Positions 1 through 12,726 of a DNA stretch of 64,000 bases are shown here, piece by piece. The first letter of the stretch is position 1. Each line of letters opens with the position of its first letter. The stretch spans positions 62,001-126,000 of the forward strand of contig JOGW01000014.1 of NCBI GenBank assembly GCA_000721375.1, in the 5' to 3' direction. The DNA comes from Streptomyces sp. NRRL B-3428. Its GTDB lineage: Bacteria > Actinomycetota > Actinomycetes > Streptomycetales > Streptomycetaceae. The notes under the pieces were generated by a model. The model was not told where the DNA came from and did no database searches. It saw only the letters and a list, made by a program, of their open reading frames with translations. Position numbers and translations under genes: made by a program.

Positions 1-3444
<3,444 letters not shown>

Positions 3445-3929
3445 GAGGGGGTCCTTCCGAGGGCTCGGACTCACTACGCGCGTACCGGTCCCAAACTGAA
3501 CGCGTCGACAGAAAACCCCAGGTCAGGGAAGGTCGGCCGACGATGCTCAAGGATGGGCATGCCCCTGGTGACGGGCAGGAGGCAGCTAACAGGCAGCGCA
3601 AAGGGTCAGTGTAGCCACTAGGCCCACTGATGTCCAGTGCGGGTTTTCGACCGACCCACGAACACCTCGTCTTGCTGCTGTTGTCGCGCCCCCGGCAGAC
3701 CCCTCGCCGGTGGACGCATATCCACACTGCCCAGTTCGTCTTCGATCCATGCCTCGGATCCGGATCGATGTGACGACGCGTCCTGAGAATTGCGCGCTGC
3801 GTGCGGTTCGTCAAGGCCCCCTGTCCCGTGGAGATCGTCACCGGGAGCCATGGGGGGCCTGGGAGAGCACAACGAAGATCACCATACTCAACCGCGCCGT
3901 CAGCGCAAGGCAGCCGTCCCAGGAACGCC
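3445..3929. other. Long rplL-rpoB spacer without a recognisable gene
   Basis: About 485 bp between the hairpin after rplL and the rpoB start. Small frames on both strands lack ribosome-binding sites and familiar products. The space probably holds the rpoB 5' leader and possibly an rpoB promoter, but I could not pick out a convincing -35/-10 pair. Confidence 0.5.
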
Positions 3930-3963
3930 GAAGGGCGACCACCCACATGGGTGATCGCCCTTC
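3930..3963 (-). terminator. Hairpin after rplL (partial terminator/attenuator)
   Basis: Arms 3930-3945 and 3948-3963 pair over 16 bp with one G-U in the minus-strand RNA and a two-base loop. It lies 62 bp past the rplL stop and has no U-tract. In many bacteria a leaky signal here lowers rpoBC expression relative to L7/L12; that role is inferred. Confidence 0.7.
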
Positions 3964-4024
3964 AGTGTCTGCGCGTTACAGCCCGGGGGCTCAACTACGC
4001 GAAAGAGTCAGCAGACTCGCGAAG

Positions 4025-4408
4025 TCACTTGACCTCGACGGAGGCGCCGGCAGCCTTGAGGGACTCGGCAGCCTTCTCAGCGGCCTCCTTGGCGACCTTC
4101 TCGAGGACCGGCTTCGGGGTGCCGTCGACGAGGTCCTTGGCCTCCTTGAGGCCCAGCGAGGTGAGCTCGCGGACGACCTTGATGACCTGGATCTTCTTGT
4201 CGCCGGCGCCGGTGAGGATGACGTCGAACTCGTCCTGCTCCTCGGCAGCCTCGGGGGCAGCGCCACCGGCGGCGGGGCCGGCAACGGCGACGGCCGCGGC
4301 GGCGGTGACGTCGAACTTCTCCTCGAAGGCCTTCACGAACTCGGAGAGCTCGATGAGGGTCATCTCTTCGAACTGAGCGAGCAGGTCGTCCTGGGACAGC
4401 TTCGCCAT
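4025..4408 (-). CDS. rplL: 50S ribosomal protein L7/L12
   Basis: Stalk protein of the large subunit that recruits translational GTPases. The 127 residues begin [16 protein letters not shown] and show the dimerising N-terminal helices (about 1-35), the Ala/Gly-rich hinge (about 36-55) and a C-terminal domain with the factor-binding stretch [21 protein letters not shown]. Length is normal for the family. It follows rplJ by 113 bp in the same orientation, so the two are likely cotranscribed. A strong hairpin follows the gene before rpoB. Confidence 0.98.
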   Translation of the reverse strand: MAKLSQDDLLAQFEEMTLIELSEFVKAFEEKFDVTAAAAVAVAGPAAGGAAPEAAEEQDEFDVILTGAGDKKIQVIKVVRELTSLGLKEAKDLVDGTPKPVLEKVAKEAAEKAAESLKAAGASVEVK

Positions 4409-4521
4409 GATGGCGTCCTTCCACTAATTCGGCTGGTGCCGGAGTTACATGAGAGGCGGGCGTACTTTCGGGCCCGCTGCGACCGGCGCCCTAGCGGGCG
4501 TCAGTCATTACGCGAGCCGAA

Positions 4522-5052
4522 TTACTCGGCACCGCCCTGCTCGGCCTGCTTGGCACGAAGCGCCTCCGCGGTGCGGACGAACTTCGACGGGAGCGCCTGG
4601 AAGACCTGAGCAGCCTGGGTCTGCTTGCCCTTCATGGCACCCGCCAGCTTGGCGAGCAGAACCTCGCGGGACTCGAGGTCCGCAAGCTTCTTGATCTCGT
4701 CGGCGGACAGCGCCTTGCCATCAAGGACACCGCCCTTGATGACGAGAGCGGGGTTGTCCTTGGCGAAGTCACGCAGACCCTTCGCCGCCTCGACCGGGTC
4801 ACCGGTAACGAAGGCAACGGCCGTCGAGCCCTTGAGGTGCTCGTCCAGCGCAGTGATCCCGGCCTCCTGGGCCGCGATCTTGGTCAGCGTGTTCTTCACC
4901 ACTCGGTACTGAGCGTTCTCGCCGAGAGAACGACGCAGCTGCTTGAGCTGCGCCACGCTGAGTCCGGTGTACGAGGTGACAACTGCAGCGTTGGAGTTGC
5001 GCAGGTCGCGCGTGATCTCCTCGACAGCAGTGACCTTCTCGGTCGTCGCCAT
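4522..5052 (-). CDS. rplJ: 50S ribosomal protein L10
   Basis: Base of the ribosomal stalk; binds 23S rRNA and L7/L12 dimers. I place the start at the ATG at 5052 ([20 protein letters not shown]), preceded by GGAAGGAGG, giving 176 residues, the usual streptomycete length. The frame extends 45 codons upstream without family similarity, so the longer version is rejected. First gene of rplJ-rplL; its long leader carries a terminator-like hairpin, consistent with the autogenous control known for L10 operons. Confidence 0.97.
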   Translation of the reverse strand: MATTEKVTAVEEITRDLRNSNAAVVTSYTGLSVAQLKQLRRSLGENAQYRVVKNTLTKIAAQEAGITALDEHLKGSTAVAFVTGDPVEAAKGLRDFAKDNPALVIKGGVLDGKALSADEIKKLADLESREVLLAKLAGAMKGKQTQAAQVFQALPSKFVRTAEALRAKQAEQGGAE

Positions 5053-5350
5053 GAGCCTCGGCCTCCTTCCGGGGTGAATATCCTCGACTGACCTTCCGAT
5101 CAGTCGCGTTCGCCGGACCGCCTGAATCAGGCACTTGGAGAAGGGCTCGCAAAATAGAAAACGCCCCGGCGCAGGCGCACGGGGCATGAGCTCAACCGGA
5201 GAACTCCGGGAACACTTCCACTGTCACCTGCGCAGGTCGTCCGCAGTTGGCGGATCCTTCGGCCGCTGAACTCCCGGAACGGGGGCACAGCAACGACCAG
5301 CGGTCTTTGGCTTCTTCGGAAGAGTACGCGAACGGATGCTTGTCGAGCAA
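5053..5350 (-). promoter_or_regulatory. rplJL leader region
   Basis: About 300 bp between the lipoprotein-gene terminator and rplJ. Besides the terminator-like hairpin listed separately, the minus-strand RNA can form small stems such as CCTG-ATT-CAGG (near 5125) and GACTGA/TCAGTC (near 5100), and there is a palindromic ACCTGCGCAGGT near 5230. This matches the idea of a structured L10-binding leader. I could not fix the promoter with confidence. Confidence 0.55.
5151..5185 (-). terminator. Intrinsic terminator/attenuator in the rplJ leader
   Basis: Minus-strand RNA: stem GCCCCG/CGGGGC extended by GCG/CGC with a one-base bulge (5163-5185), followed by a U-rich run (5151-5162 read as GTTTTCTATTTT). 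U-tracts are unusual in this GC-rich genome. It lies about 100 nt before the rplJ ATG and beyond the previous gene's own terminator, so attenuation of rplJL is the simplest reading. Confidence 0.7.
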
Positions 5351-5387
5351 ATCGGGCCAGGTGCATCTAGGATGCGCCCGGCCCGAT
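5351..5387 (-). terminator. Terminator of the LolA-fold lipoprotein gene
   Basis: Outer arms ATCGGGCC/GGCCCGAT with an inner GCATC/GATGC stem, 18 bp beyond the lipoprotein stop, followed on the minus strand by TTTGC. Confidence 0.75.
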
Positions 5388-5404
5388 CGCGTACGGGAAG
5401 GGCT

Positions 5405-6355
5405 TCAGCCCTCCAGACCGCCGTCTTCCATCCCCATGCTTGCGAGCTCGTCGAGCATCTTCATCATGTCGAAGGTCTCGGAGGCCGACGGGACCTGAAT
5501 CTCGGGCTGCTCCGCCGAGTAGTGGGTGAACGTCTCTGTCATCTGCATGGTGCCCTGGGCAGTCTTGATGGCCATATCCAGTTTGGCCGGGTAGCCATCC
5601 TCGTTGACCCAGAGCTCGGTGTCGTAGCCCTCGATGCCGCCCTTCTCGATGTTCTCGAGAAGCTCGTCGCGGTCCTTCTTGTCCAGGACATCCAGCGAAT
5701 CGTCGGCTCCGAGCATCTCCTTGACGGTGAGCCTGCCCTTGTAGTGCTGAGTCTTCTCCCCATCCAACGTCTGGGAACCGAGGTGCTTGAGGTTCGGCGA
5801 CTCCAGAAGCAAGGCGATCTGCTCGGCCGGGTTCTGCTGGTTCATGCTGTCCAGACCGCCTGTCAGCTGCTTCTGCAGAGCCGGGTCACCGCCCTCCTCG
5901 GCGATCTTGTCGGCCATGGCGCCCAGGTCGATCTTCATCCAGCGCTTGCCGTCCATTTCGGCGCGCGCGGCCGCCGGTGCGTCCATGTACAGCACGTCGT
6001 CCTGCATGAGCATCGTCGTCGGCTCAGCGCTCGACAGGTCCCCGCCGGACACGTCGCTCCATACCTTCATATTCACCGCGGCCGGGTCCCAGCCCATCTG
6101 GCCTGCCATCCGAACCTCGCCGCCGCCGTCGAGCTGGGACGGCATCGTCATGACCAACTCGACCTCAGTCGATTTCGCCTCGGCGGTCTTCTCGTACGCC
6201 GCCGTCAGCGCCTTGATGGCCGTCGCCTTGGACTGGAACTTGGGCGCCTTGTCCGCGGCCTTCCCATCCGTGCCCGAGCCCTGACAGCCGGCCACGGCGA
6301 GCAATGCCGCGGCGGATGCGGCGGCCATGCCTATACGGGCGTGCTTCGTCTTCAT
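5405..6355 (-). CDS. LolA/LppX-fold secreted lipoprotein
   Basis: Predicted lipoprotein of 316 residues. The N-terminus MKTKHARIGMAAAS is followed by a hydrophobic stretch ending in lipobox LAVAGC (Cys about 24), then a Gly/Ser/Asp linker and a soluble domain. Repeated blocks (VELVMTMPSQ, KMKVWSDV-like, KHLGSQTLDGEKTQHYKG, ELWVNEDGYPAKLDMAI) resemble the LolA/LppX/LprG beta-sandwich family that binds lipids or carries cargo at the cell surface. Its place between rplA and rplJ is conserved in streptomycetes as far as I recall. Substrate unknown. It has its own downstream terminator and is separated from rplA by another, so it is probably transcribed alone. Confidence 0.85.
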   Translation of the reverse strand: MKTKHARIGMAAASAAALLAVAGCQGSGTDGKAADKAPKFQSKATAIKALTAAYEKTAEAKSTEVELVMTMPSQLDGGGEVRMAGQMGWDPAAVNMKVWSDVSGGDLSSAEPTTMLMQDDVLYMDAPAAARAEMDGKRWMKIDLGAMADKIAEEGGDPALQKQLTGGLDSMNQQNPAEQIALLLESPNLKHLGSQTLDGEKTQHYKGRLTVKEMLGADDSLDVLDKKDRDELLENIEKGGIEGYDTELWVNEDGYPAKLDMAIKTAQGTMQMTETFTHYSAEQPEIQVPSASETFDMMKMLDELASMGMEDGGLEG

Positions 6356-6425
6356 TACGTGGACCCCCCACTGAGACCTATGAGTTCCCTGTCAACGTAA
6401 CCCAAGACACCGACAGCCCCCCACG

Positions 6426-6468
6426 CAAAACCCGGCACCGGCAGTTCCGTAGAACTGCCGGTGCCGGG
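6426..6468 (-). terminator. Terminator of rplK-rplA
   Basis: Perfect 17-bp stem: arms 6431-6447 and 6452-6468 around loop CGTA, followed on the minus strand by TTTTG. Lies 26 bp past the rplA stop. Confidence 0.9.
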
Positions 6469-6494
6469 CAATGACCAGCTATGAGCCTTCAGGC

Positions 6495-7223
6495 TCAGAC
6501 CGCGGCCGGGTCCTCTTCGACGAGGAGGTTCCGGATGCGGTTCGGGTCGACCGGAATGCCGGGGCCCATGGTGGTGGTGATGCCGGCCTTCTTGATGTAG
6601 CGACCCTTGGCGGCGGACGGCTTCAGACGGAGGATCTCCTCCAGGGCCGCCGCGTAGTTCTCCACCAGCTTGGTGTCGTCGAAGGACACCTTGCCGATGA
6701 TGAAGTGCAGGTTCGAGTGCTTGTCGACGCGGAACTCGATCTTGCCGCCCTTGATCTCGTTGACCGCCTTGGCGACGTCGGGCGTCACGGTGCCGGTCTT
6801 CGGGTTGGGCATCAGACCACGCGGGCCGAGGACGCGGCCGAGGCGGCCGACCTTGCCCATGAGGTCCGGGGTGGCGACGACGGCGTCGAACTCGTTGAGG
6901 CGGTTGCCCGCCGCGATCTCGGCGATCAGCTCGTCCGAGCCGACGATGTCGGCGCCGGCGGCTTCCGCGGCTGCAGCACGGTCACCGGTCGCGAAGACCA
7001 GGACCCGGGCGGTCTTGCCGGTGCCGTGCGGGAGGTTCACGGTGCCACGGACCATCTGGTCGGCCTTGCGCGGGTCGACACCCAGGCGGAAGGCGACCTC
7101 GACGGTGCCGTCGAACTTGGTCGCGGAGGTCTCCTTGGCGAGACGGACGGCCTCGAGCGGGGCGTAGAGCTTGTCCCGGTCGATCTTGGCGTCCGCAGCG
7201 CGGAGAGTCTTGCTGCGCTTCAC
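6495..7223 (-). CDS. rplA: 50S ribosomal protein L1
   Basis: L1 stalk protein that binds 23S rRNA and assists E-site tRNA release. The 242 residues start [18 protein letters not shown] and include the family hallmark [19 protein letters not shown] (about 130-148) and the basic [15 protein letters not shown] segment. Second gene of rplK-rplA with an 82-bp spacer. L1 commonly represses its own operon by binding the leader mRNA; no such site was identified here. Confidence 0.98.
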   Translation of the reverse strand: MKRSKTLRAADAKIDRDKLYAPLEAVRLAKETSATKFDGTVEVAFRLGVDPRKADQMVRGTVNLPHGTGKTARVLVFATGDRAAAAEAAGADIVGSDELIAEIAAGNRLNEFDAVVATPDLMGKVGRLGRVLGPRGLMPNPKTGTVTPDVAKAVNEIKGGKIEFRVDKHSNLHFIIGKVSFDDTKLVENYAAALEEILRLKPSAAKGRYIKKAGITTTMGPGIPVDPNRIRNLLVEEDPAAV

Positions 7224-7305
7224 ATCTACTCCTGAGGTTCAGGGTTGGAGTTCGTGGTGCGGGCCGGCGCTGGCCCTACCACTGAAGGTCTTACGGAGGT
7301 GGGGA

Positions 7306-7740
7306 TCAGCCCTCGACCGTGACGCCCATGGAACGGGCGGTGCCCGCGATGATCTTGGACGCGGCGTCCAGGTCGTTCGCGTTCAGGTCGGCCATCTTGG
7401 TCTCGGCGATCTCGCGGACCTGAGCCTGCGTGATCTTGGCGACCTTGGTCTTGTGGGGCTCGCCGGAGCCCTTCTCGATACCGGCGGCCTTCAGGATCAT
7501 CTTCGCGGCCGGCGGCGTCTTGGTGATGAAGGTGAAGGAACGGTCTTCGTAGACCGTGATCTCCACCGGGATCACCCAGCCACGCTGCGACTCGGTCGCG
7601 GCGTTGTAGGCCTTGCAGAACTCCATGATGTTGACGCCGTGCTGGCCCAGCGCGGGGCCGACCGGCGGAGCCGGGTTGGCGGCACCGGCCTGGATCTGGA
7701 GCTTGATAAGCCCCGTGACCTTCTTCTTCTTGGGAGGCAT
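7306..7740 (-). CDS. rplK: 50S ribosomal protein L11
   Basis: GTPase-centre protein and part of the thiostrepton-binding site. The 144 residues start [17 protein letters not shown] with Pro-rich [16 protein letters not shown] (about 23-38), and the C-terminal RNA-binding domain includes [25 protein letters not shown] ribosome-binding site before ATG. Heads rplK-rplA, downstream of the strong nusG terminator, so it needs its own promoter, which I could not define. Confidence 0.98.
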   Translation of the reverse strand: MPPKKKKVTGLIKLQIQAGAANPAPPVGPALGQHGVNIMEFCKAYNAATESQRGWVIPVEITVYEDRSFTFITKTPPAAKMILKAAGIEKGSGEPHKTKVAKITQAQVREIAETKMADLNANDLDAASKIIAGTARSMGVTVEG

Positions 7741-7835
7741 TGCTCTCTCCGGGTCCTAGTGAGAGTGAACTGCCTTCACCCGATCATCCGGATGGAGGCA
7801 TACCGCACAACGATAACGGGTATCCATGCGCAGCT

Positions 7836-7885
7836 AAAAACCGAGCAGGTCAGACGGGCTTTGACAGCCGGTCTGACCTGTTCGG
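7836..7885 (-). terminator. Terminator of secE-nusG
   Basis: Arms 7841-7855 and 7871-7885 form 15 bp with one G-U, with an inner GGCT/AGCC stem. The minus strand continues into TTTTT. A classical intrinsic terminator 22 bp past the nusG stop. Confidence 0.92.
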
Positions 7886-7906
7886 AAGCGTGCTGTCCAG
7901 TAAGAG

Positions 7907-8824
7907 CTAGTTCTTCTGGATCTGGTCGAAGCTGAGCTCGACCGGGGTCTCGCGACCGAAGATCTCGACAAGGCCCTTGACCTTCTTCGAGTCGGCGTTG
8001 ATCTCGTTGATGGTCGCCTGCAGCGTCGCGAACGGGCCGTCGGTGACGGTGACCGAGTCGCCCACCTCGAAGTCCAGAACCTGGACCTCAACCTTGCGCT
8101 GCGGAGCGGGCTTGCCCTCGGCCTCGGCGGCCTCGCGGGCGGCCTTCTCCTCGGCCTCCGGGGCGAGCATCTTGACGATCTCGTCCAGGGTCAGCGGGTA
8201 CGGGTCGTAGGCGTTGCCCACGAAGCCGGTGACGCCGGGGGTGTTGCGGACAACGCCCCAGGACTCGTTGGTGAGGTCCATGCGGACGAGCACGTAACCA
8301 GGCAGCTTGTTCTGCTTGATCGTCTTGCGCTCGCCGTTCTTGATCTGCGCGACCTCTTCCTGCGGCACCTCGGCCTGGAAGATGAAGTCCTCGACGTTCA
8401 GCGAGACGGCACGCTGCTCGAGGTTGGTCTTCACGCGGTTCTCGTAACCGGCGTACGTGTGGATGACGTACCACTCGCCGGGGAGGGTGCGGAGCTCTTC
8501 GCGCAGCGCGGCGATCGGGTCGACCGGCTCGGCGGGCTCTTCGTCCGCGACGTCGTCGGAAGCGTCCTCGGCATCGGCCTCGGCGTCAGCTTCCTCGGCT
8601 TCGGCGTCGGCTTCTTCGGACTCGTCCTCGTCAGACGCATCCTCGTCAGACTCGTCGAGCTCGTCCTCGATGTGCAGAGCGGCTTCTTCGGCCGGCTCGC
8701 CCGCAGCGAGGTCTGCAGCCTCTGCCTGGTCCGGGTCCACGGAGTCCGCCGCCTCCACGATGTCGAGCTGGTCCTCAACGGACTCGATCGACTCGCTGGC
8801 GTCGTTCAGGTTCGGGTCAGACAC
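7907..8824 (-). CDS. nusG: Transcription termination/antitermination protein NusG
   Basis: Elongation factor bridging RNA polymerase with Rho or ribosomes. The start is placed at GTG 8824 ([12 protein letters not shown]) with an upstream AGGAAG; the frame continues upstream without similarity. It encodes 305 residues. An acidic Asp/Glu/Ala-rich extension of about 120 residues, typical of streptomycete NusG, precedes the NGN domain ([16 protein letters not shown] to [10 protein letters not shown]). The C-terminal KOW domain includes [19 protein letters not shown]. Downstream of secE by 85 bp in the usual secE-nusG operon. Confidence 0.97.
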   Translation of the reverse strand: MSDPNLNDASESIESVEDQLDIVEAADSVDPDQAEAADLAAGEPAEEAALHIEDELDESDEDASDEDESEEADAEAEEADAEADAEDASDDVADEEPAEPVDPIAALREELRTLPGEWYVIHTYAGYENRVKTNLEQRAVSLNVEDFIFQAEVPQEEVAQIKNGERKTIKQNKLPGYVLVRMDLTNESWGVVRNTPGVTGFVGNAYDPYPLTLDEIVKMLAPEAEEKAAREAAEAEGKPAPQRKVEVQVLDFEVGDSVTVTDGPFATLQATINEINADSKKVKGLVEIFGRETPVELSFDQIQKN

Positions 8825-8909
8825 GGTGGCTGCTTCTTCCTGGCTACATATGGGGGTGGAACGCGCGAAAGGGACGCCGAAGGCAACGGCGTCCTTATCG
8901 CTTGGGCTT

Positions 8910-9197
8910 TTAACCGAAGACGTACTTGATGGCCTCGGAGAAGCCATAGTCAATCACGGTCACCAAGCCGATCATGATGACTACGAAGACAATCACCACT
9001 GTGGTGTATGTCGTCAGCTGGTTGCGAGTCGGCCAGACAACCTTGCGGAGTTCCGCAACGATCTGGCGATAGAAGAGCGCGAGCCGGCCGAAGGGGCCCT
9101 TCTTGCCGCGCTTGCCGCCCTTGCGGGCCTTCTTCTTGGACTCCGTCGCCTCGTCCGGGGCATCAGGCGTGTCGATGGAGCCCACGGCGTCCGTCAC
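8910..9197 (-). CDS. secE: Preprotein translocase subunit SecE
   Basis: Membrane clamp of the SecYEG channel. GTG start; 95 residues with a basic Lys/Arg-rich N-terminus, the conserved amphipathic motif [14 protein letters not shown] (about 48-61) and one transmembrane helix [16 protein letters not shown] (about 67-82). The single helix is normal for Gram-positive SecE. It follows tRNA-Trp by about 110 bp, the order familiar from actinobacteria. Confidence 0.97.
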   Translation of the reverse strand: MTDAVGSIDTPDAPDEATESKKKARKGGKRGKKGPFGRLALFYRQIVAELRKVVWPTRNQLTTYTTVVIVFVVIMIGLVTVIDYGFSEAIKYVFG

Positions 9198-9305
9198 TCG
9201 TTGTCACCTGATTCCGGGTCGTGGCCGTGCCGCGCCCGGGAGAGCCGCACGGCGGTGCTTTTGCAGTACGTACATGCGCACACATCCTGGCGATGGTGTG
9301 TGTAG

Positions 9306-9378
9306 CAGGGCCGGAGGGACTTGAACCCCCAACCGCCGGTTTTGGAGACCGGTGCTCTACCAATTGAGCTACGACCCT
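9306..9378 (-). tRNA. tRNA-Trp (CCA)
   Basis: 73 nt. Acceptor stem AGGGTCG/CGGCCCT with one G-T pair; D-arm TAGCTCAATTGGTAGAGCA; anticodon loop CTCCAAA with anticodon CCA; T-arm GGGGTTCAAGTCCC; discriminator G. The 3' CCA is not encoded. Upstream of secE. Confidence 0.96.
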
Positions 9379-9615
9379 TTGAGGTTCCCCCAACGTACCG
9401 CATCCCCACGGGAGCACGCTGTGCTCGATGTGGGTGCGGCCGGTGAGGGCCAACGAGGGAAGAGTGTACGTGGTCCGGGGCGTGGCGTCGAACAGATACC
9501 TGTTCGGGGCCGATCGGACACCTTCCCAGGGGCTGCACAGGCCCTGTCCTGGGGCGATGTCCGCTCCTCGGAACTCGTGTGCTCGGGCCCCCGCGGGTCT
9601 GGAACGATGGGGCGC

Positions 9616-10839
9616 ATGAGCGCTGCAACTTCACCCACCGACCGCCGTATCTCCCGCCGGATCGGAGCGATCTCCGAGTCCGCGACCCTCGCCGTCGACG
9701 CCAAGGCCAAGGCCCTCAAGGCCGCCGGCCGGCCGGTCATCGGCTTCGGTGCGGGTGAGCCGGACTTCCCGACGCCCGACTACATCGTCGAGGCCGCGGC
9801 CGAGGCCTGCAAGAACCCGAAGTTCCACCGGTACACGCCGGCCGGGGGTCTTCCGGAGCTGAAGGCCGCGATCGCCGCGAAGACGCTGCGTGACTCGGGT
9901 TATGAAGTTGAGGCCGCCAACGTGCTGGTCACCAACGGTGGCAAGCAGGCGATCTACGAGGCCTTCGCGACGATCCTCGACCCGGGCGACGAGGTCATCG
10001 TGCCGACCCCGTACTGGACGACGTACCCCGAGTCGATCCAGCTCGCGGGCGGTGTGCCGGTGTTCGTGACCGCGGACGAGACGACCGGTTACCGGGTCTC
10101 CGTGGAGCAGCTGGAAGCGGCCGTCACCGAGAACACCAAGGTGCTGCTCTTCGTCTCCCCCTCGAACCCGACCGGCGCCGTCTACTCGCGCGCCGAGGTC
10201 GAGGCGATCGGCCGCTGGGCCGCCGACAAGGGCCTGTGGGTCCTGACCGACGAGATCTACGAGCACCTGGTGTACGGCGACGCCGAGTTCGCGTCCCTGC
10301 CGGTGGTCGTGCCCGAGCTGCGCGACAAGTGCATCATCGTCAACGGTGTGGCCAAGACGTATGCCATGACCGGCTGGCGCGTGGGCTGGGTCATCGGCCC
10401 GAAGGACGTCATCAAGGCCGCGTCCAACCTGCAGTCGCACGCCACCTCCAACGTCGCGAACGTCTCGCAGGCGGCCGCCATCGCCGCCGTCTCCGGTGAC
10501 CTCGCGGCCGTGGACGAGATGAAGGTGGCCTTCGACCGCCGCCGCCAGACCATCGTGCGGATGCTGAACGAGATCGACGGTGTGCTCTGCCCGACCCCCG
10601 AGGGTGCCTTCTACGCGTACCCCTCGGTGAAGGGGCTGCTCGGCAAGGAGATCCGCGGCAAGCGCCCGGAGACCTCCGTCGAGCTCGCCGCCCTGATCCT
10701 CGACGAGGTCGAGGTGGCCGTGGTGCCGGGCGAGGCCTTCGGTACGCCGGGTTACCTGCGGCTTTCGTACGCGCTCGGCGACGAGGACCTGGTCGAGGGT
10801 GTCTCGCGGATCCAGAAGCTGCTGGCCGAGGCGCGCTGA
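9616..10839 (+). CDS. aspC: PLP-dependent aspartate/tyrosine/aromatic-type aminotransferase
   Basis: Class I aminotransferase of 407 residues, probably aspartate:2-oxoglutarate transamination. Visible motifs: substrate loop [14 protein letters not shown] (about 39-52), [39 protein letters not shown], the DEIYEHLVY segment, the PLP lysine in [16 protein letters not shown], and the terminal Arg in [11 protein letters not shown] 9616 is preferred; an ATG three codons upstream is possible. Divergent from tRNA-Trp. A strong terminator follows. Exact substrate preference cannot be read from sequence. Confidence 0.93.
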   Translation: MSAATSPTDRRISRRIGAISESATLAVDAKAKALKAAGRPVIGFGAGEPDFPTPDYIVEAAAEACKNPKFHRYTPAGGLPELKAAIAAKTLRDSGYEVEAANVLVTNGGKQAIYEAFATILDPGDEVIVPTPYWTTYPESIQLAGGVPVFVTADETTGYRVSVEQLEAAVTENTKVLLFVSPSNPTGAVYSRAEVEAIGRWAADKGLWVLTDEIYEHLVYGDAEFASLPVVVPELRDKCIIVNGVAKTYAMTGWRVGWVIGPKDVIKAASNLQSHATSNVANVSQAAAIAAVSGDLAAVDEMKVAFDRRRQTIVRMLNEIDGVLCPTPEGAFYAYPSVKGLLGKEIRGKRPETSVELAALILDEVEVAVVPGEAFGTPGYLRLSYALGDEDLVEGVSRIQKLLAEAR

Positions 10840-10855
10840 TCTCGGCAGTTCACGA

Positions 10856-10883
10856 CGGGCTCCCTGCTGCGGCAGGGGGCCCG
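10856..10883 (+). terminator. Terminator of the aminotransferase gene
   Basis: Twelve-bp stem (10856-10867 with 10872-10883, one T-G pair) around loop TGCG, then TTCGCTTTG, 16 bp past the stop. Confidence 0.85.
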
Positions 10884-10988
10884 TTCGCTTTGCCTGGCCG
10901 GTTTTCGGTCCCGTTTGTTCGTTCGGGCAATTACTCGTTGGTGGAAAGTGGCTACCGGGGCGCCCGGTGCGTACGGCAGGATCTTCAG

Positions 10989-12008
10989 ATGGAGCGTGTA
11001 CGGGACGTAAGACTGCTGCCGAAGACCCATCTGCATCTGCACTTCACCGGGTCGATGCGGCACACGACCCTGATCGAACTGGCCGACAAGTACGGCGTGC
11101 ATCTACCCGAGGCCCTGACCAGTGGTGAGCCGCCGAAGCTGCGGGCCACCGATGAGCGCGGGTGGTTCCGCTTCCAGCGTCTGTACGACATGGCGCGGTC
11201 CTGTCTGCGGGAGCCCGAGGACATTCAGCGGCTTGTCATGGAGGCCGCGCAGGAGGATCTCGCGGACGGTTCGGGGTGGCTGGAGATCCAGGTGGATCCG
11301 ACCTCGTACGCCCCACGGCTGGGTGGCTTGATCTCGGCCCTGGAGATCATTCTCGACGCGGTGGACACGGCCTCGCGGGAGACCGGGCTCGGGATGCGGG
11401 TCCTGGTCGCCGCGAACCGTATGAAGCATCCGCTCGACGCCCGCACCCTGGCCCGGCTCGCGGTGCGGTACGCGGACCGGGGCATCGTCGGCTTCGGGCT
11501 CTCCAACGACGAACGCCGGGGCATGGCAAGGGACTTCGACCGGGCCTTCGCGATCGCGCGGGAGGGTGGGCTGCTCGCGGCGCCGCACGGTGGCGAGCTG
11601 ACCGGGCCCTCTTCCGTACGGGACTGTCTGGACGATCTGCACGCCTCGCGGATCGGGCACGGGGTACGGGCCGCCGAGGATCCGCGACTGCTCAAGCGGC
11701 TCGCGGACAAGGGGGTGACCTGCGAGGTCTGTCCTTCGTCCAATGTCGCGCTGGGTGTGTACGAGAAGCCCGAGGACGTGCCTCTGAGGAAGCTGTTCGA
11801 GGCGGGGGTGCCGATGGCGCTCGGGGCCGACGACCCGCTGCTCTTCGGGTCGCGGCTGGCCGCGCAGTACGAGCTGGCGCGGGAGTACCACGCCTTCACG
11901 GACGCCGAACTGGCCGAGCTGGCACGGCAGTCGGTGCGAGGGGCGGCGGCTCCCGACGAGGTGCGGCGCAAGCTGCTGGCCGGGATCGACGACTGGATCG
12001 CCGACTAG
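10989..12008 (+). CDS. add: Adenosine deaminase family protein
   Basis: Metal-dependent purine deaminase of the amidohydrolase superfamily, 339 residues from ATG 10989 (GGCAGGATC upstream). N-terminal zinc pair in PKTHLHLHFTGS (His16 and His18), AAPHGGE carrying the third zinc His and the catalytic Glu, RIGHGVR, EVCPSSNVALGV, and GADDP with the zinc Asp near the C-terminus. The usual LEG after HxH is FTG here, as in a streptomycete subgroup, so the substrate may not be plain adenosine. The last four bases overlap the convergent TetR gene. Confidence 0.88.
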   Translation: MERVRDVRLLPKTHLHLHFTGSMRHTTLIELADKYGVHLPEALTSGEPPKLRATDERGWFRFQRLYDMARSCLREPEDIQRLVMEAAQEDLADGSGWLEIQVDPTSYAPRLGGLISALEIILDAVDTASRETGLGMRVLVAANRMKHPLDARTLARLAVRYADRGIVGFGLSNDERRGMARDFDRAFAIAREGGLLAAPHGGELTGPSSVRDCLDDLHASRIGHGVRAAEDPRLLKRLADKGVTCEVCPSSNVALGVYEKPEDVPLRKLFEAGVPMALGADDPLLFGSRLAAQYELAREYHAFTDAELAELARQSVRGAAAPDEVRRKLLAGIDDWIAD

Positions 12009-12595
12009 CCGATTCCGGCCAGGAGCGTCCGGACCAGATCGCGGGCGAACGTGTCGGCAGGCGGGGCCGGGAACGGGCCCGCCGCGTCGTAGGCGAAGGC
12101 GCGCTGGGCGCAGGCGCCCAGGAGCAGGGACGCGGCGGCGTAGGTGTCCGCGTCGGGGCGGATACGGCCTGCCACCTGTTCGGCGCGCAGATAGGCGTCC
12201 AGGCCGACGATCGGCATGTGCGGGCCCGTGCCCATCTCGCGCATGGCCGCTTCGTGGCGGGTCTTGAGCTGGGTCTCGGCGTACAGGGACGCGGCGATGG
12301 GGAAACTCTGCTCGTAGAACAGCGCTGCCTCGTGGGCGATACGGACCAGGTTCTCCTCGATGGAGCGGGCGCTGGGATTTCCGGCCAACTGGTCGAGGAG
12401 CGGGGTCAGCCGGGGCAGGCGCTCCTTGAGGACCGTGACGAACAGGTCCTCCTTGCTGGCGAAGTGCTTGTAGAGAGCGGCCTCCGAGCAGCCGGCCTCC
12501 TTCGCGATGACCTTGGTGGTGGCGCGGGCCAGGCCGACGCTGAGCATCAGGGCGTGTGCGGCGTCGAGGATGCGGGCTCTGGCCGGTTTCTGCAT
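12005..12595 (-). CDS. TetR family repressor of the adjacent oxidoreductase
   Basis: 196 residues. N-terminal helix-turn-helix about residues 10-55 (RILDAAHALMLSVG, then TTKVIAKEAGCSEAALYKHFASKEDL), followed by a helical ligand domain with no recognised effector. Transcribed divergently from the NAD(P)-binding protein at 12727. The 131-bp spacer holds four copies of one palindromic motif, so autoregulation plus control of the neighbour is very likely. Its stop overlaps the adenosine deaminase stop on the other strand. Confidence 0.92.
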   Translation of the reverse strand: MQKPARARILDAAHALMLSVGLARATTKVIAKEAGCSEAALYKHFASKEDLFVTVLKERLPRLTPLLDQLAGNPSARSIEENLVRIAHEAALFYEQSFPIAASLYAETQLKTRHEAAMREMGTGPHMPIVGLDAYLRAEQVAGRIRPDADTYAAASLLLGACAQRAFAYDAAGPFPAPPADTFARDLVRTLLAGIG

Positions 12596-12623
12596 GTGTG
12601 GCTCCCTCGGGCTTGACGGGTGA

Positions 12624-12709
12624 GTGAGTGCTTACCCACTCTAGAGGTGAGTGAATACTCACCCACCACGACGGTGGGTGAGTATTCACCAACCGAAGTG
12701 AGTACTTAC
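12624..12709. promoter_or_regulatory. Four-copy TetR operator array
   Basis: Cores GTGAGTGCTTAC (12624), GTGAATACTCAC (12651), GTGAGTATTCAC (12678) and GTGAGTACTTAC (12698); starts are spaced 27, 27 and 20 bp. The second and third are exact reverse complements. Flanks continue the palindrome towards GTGGGTGARTAYTCACCCAC. The last copy ends 17 bp before the ATG at 12727. Confidence 0.88.
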
Positions 12710-12726
12710 CCACCCGAGGAGGGGCC

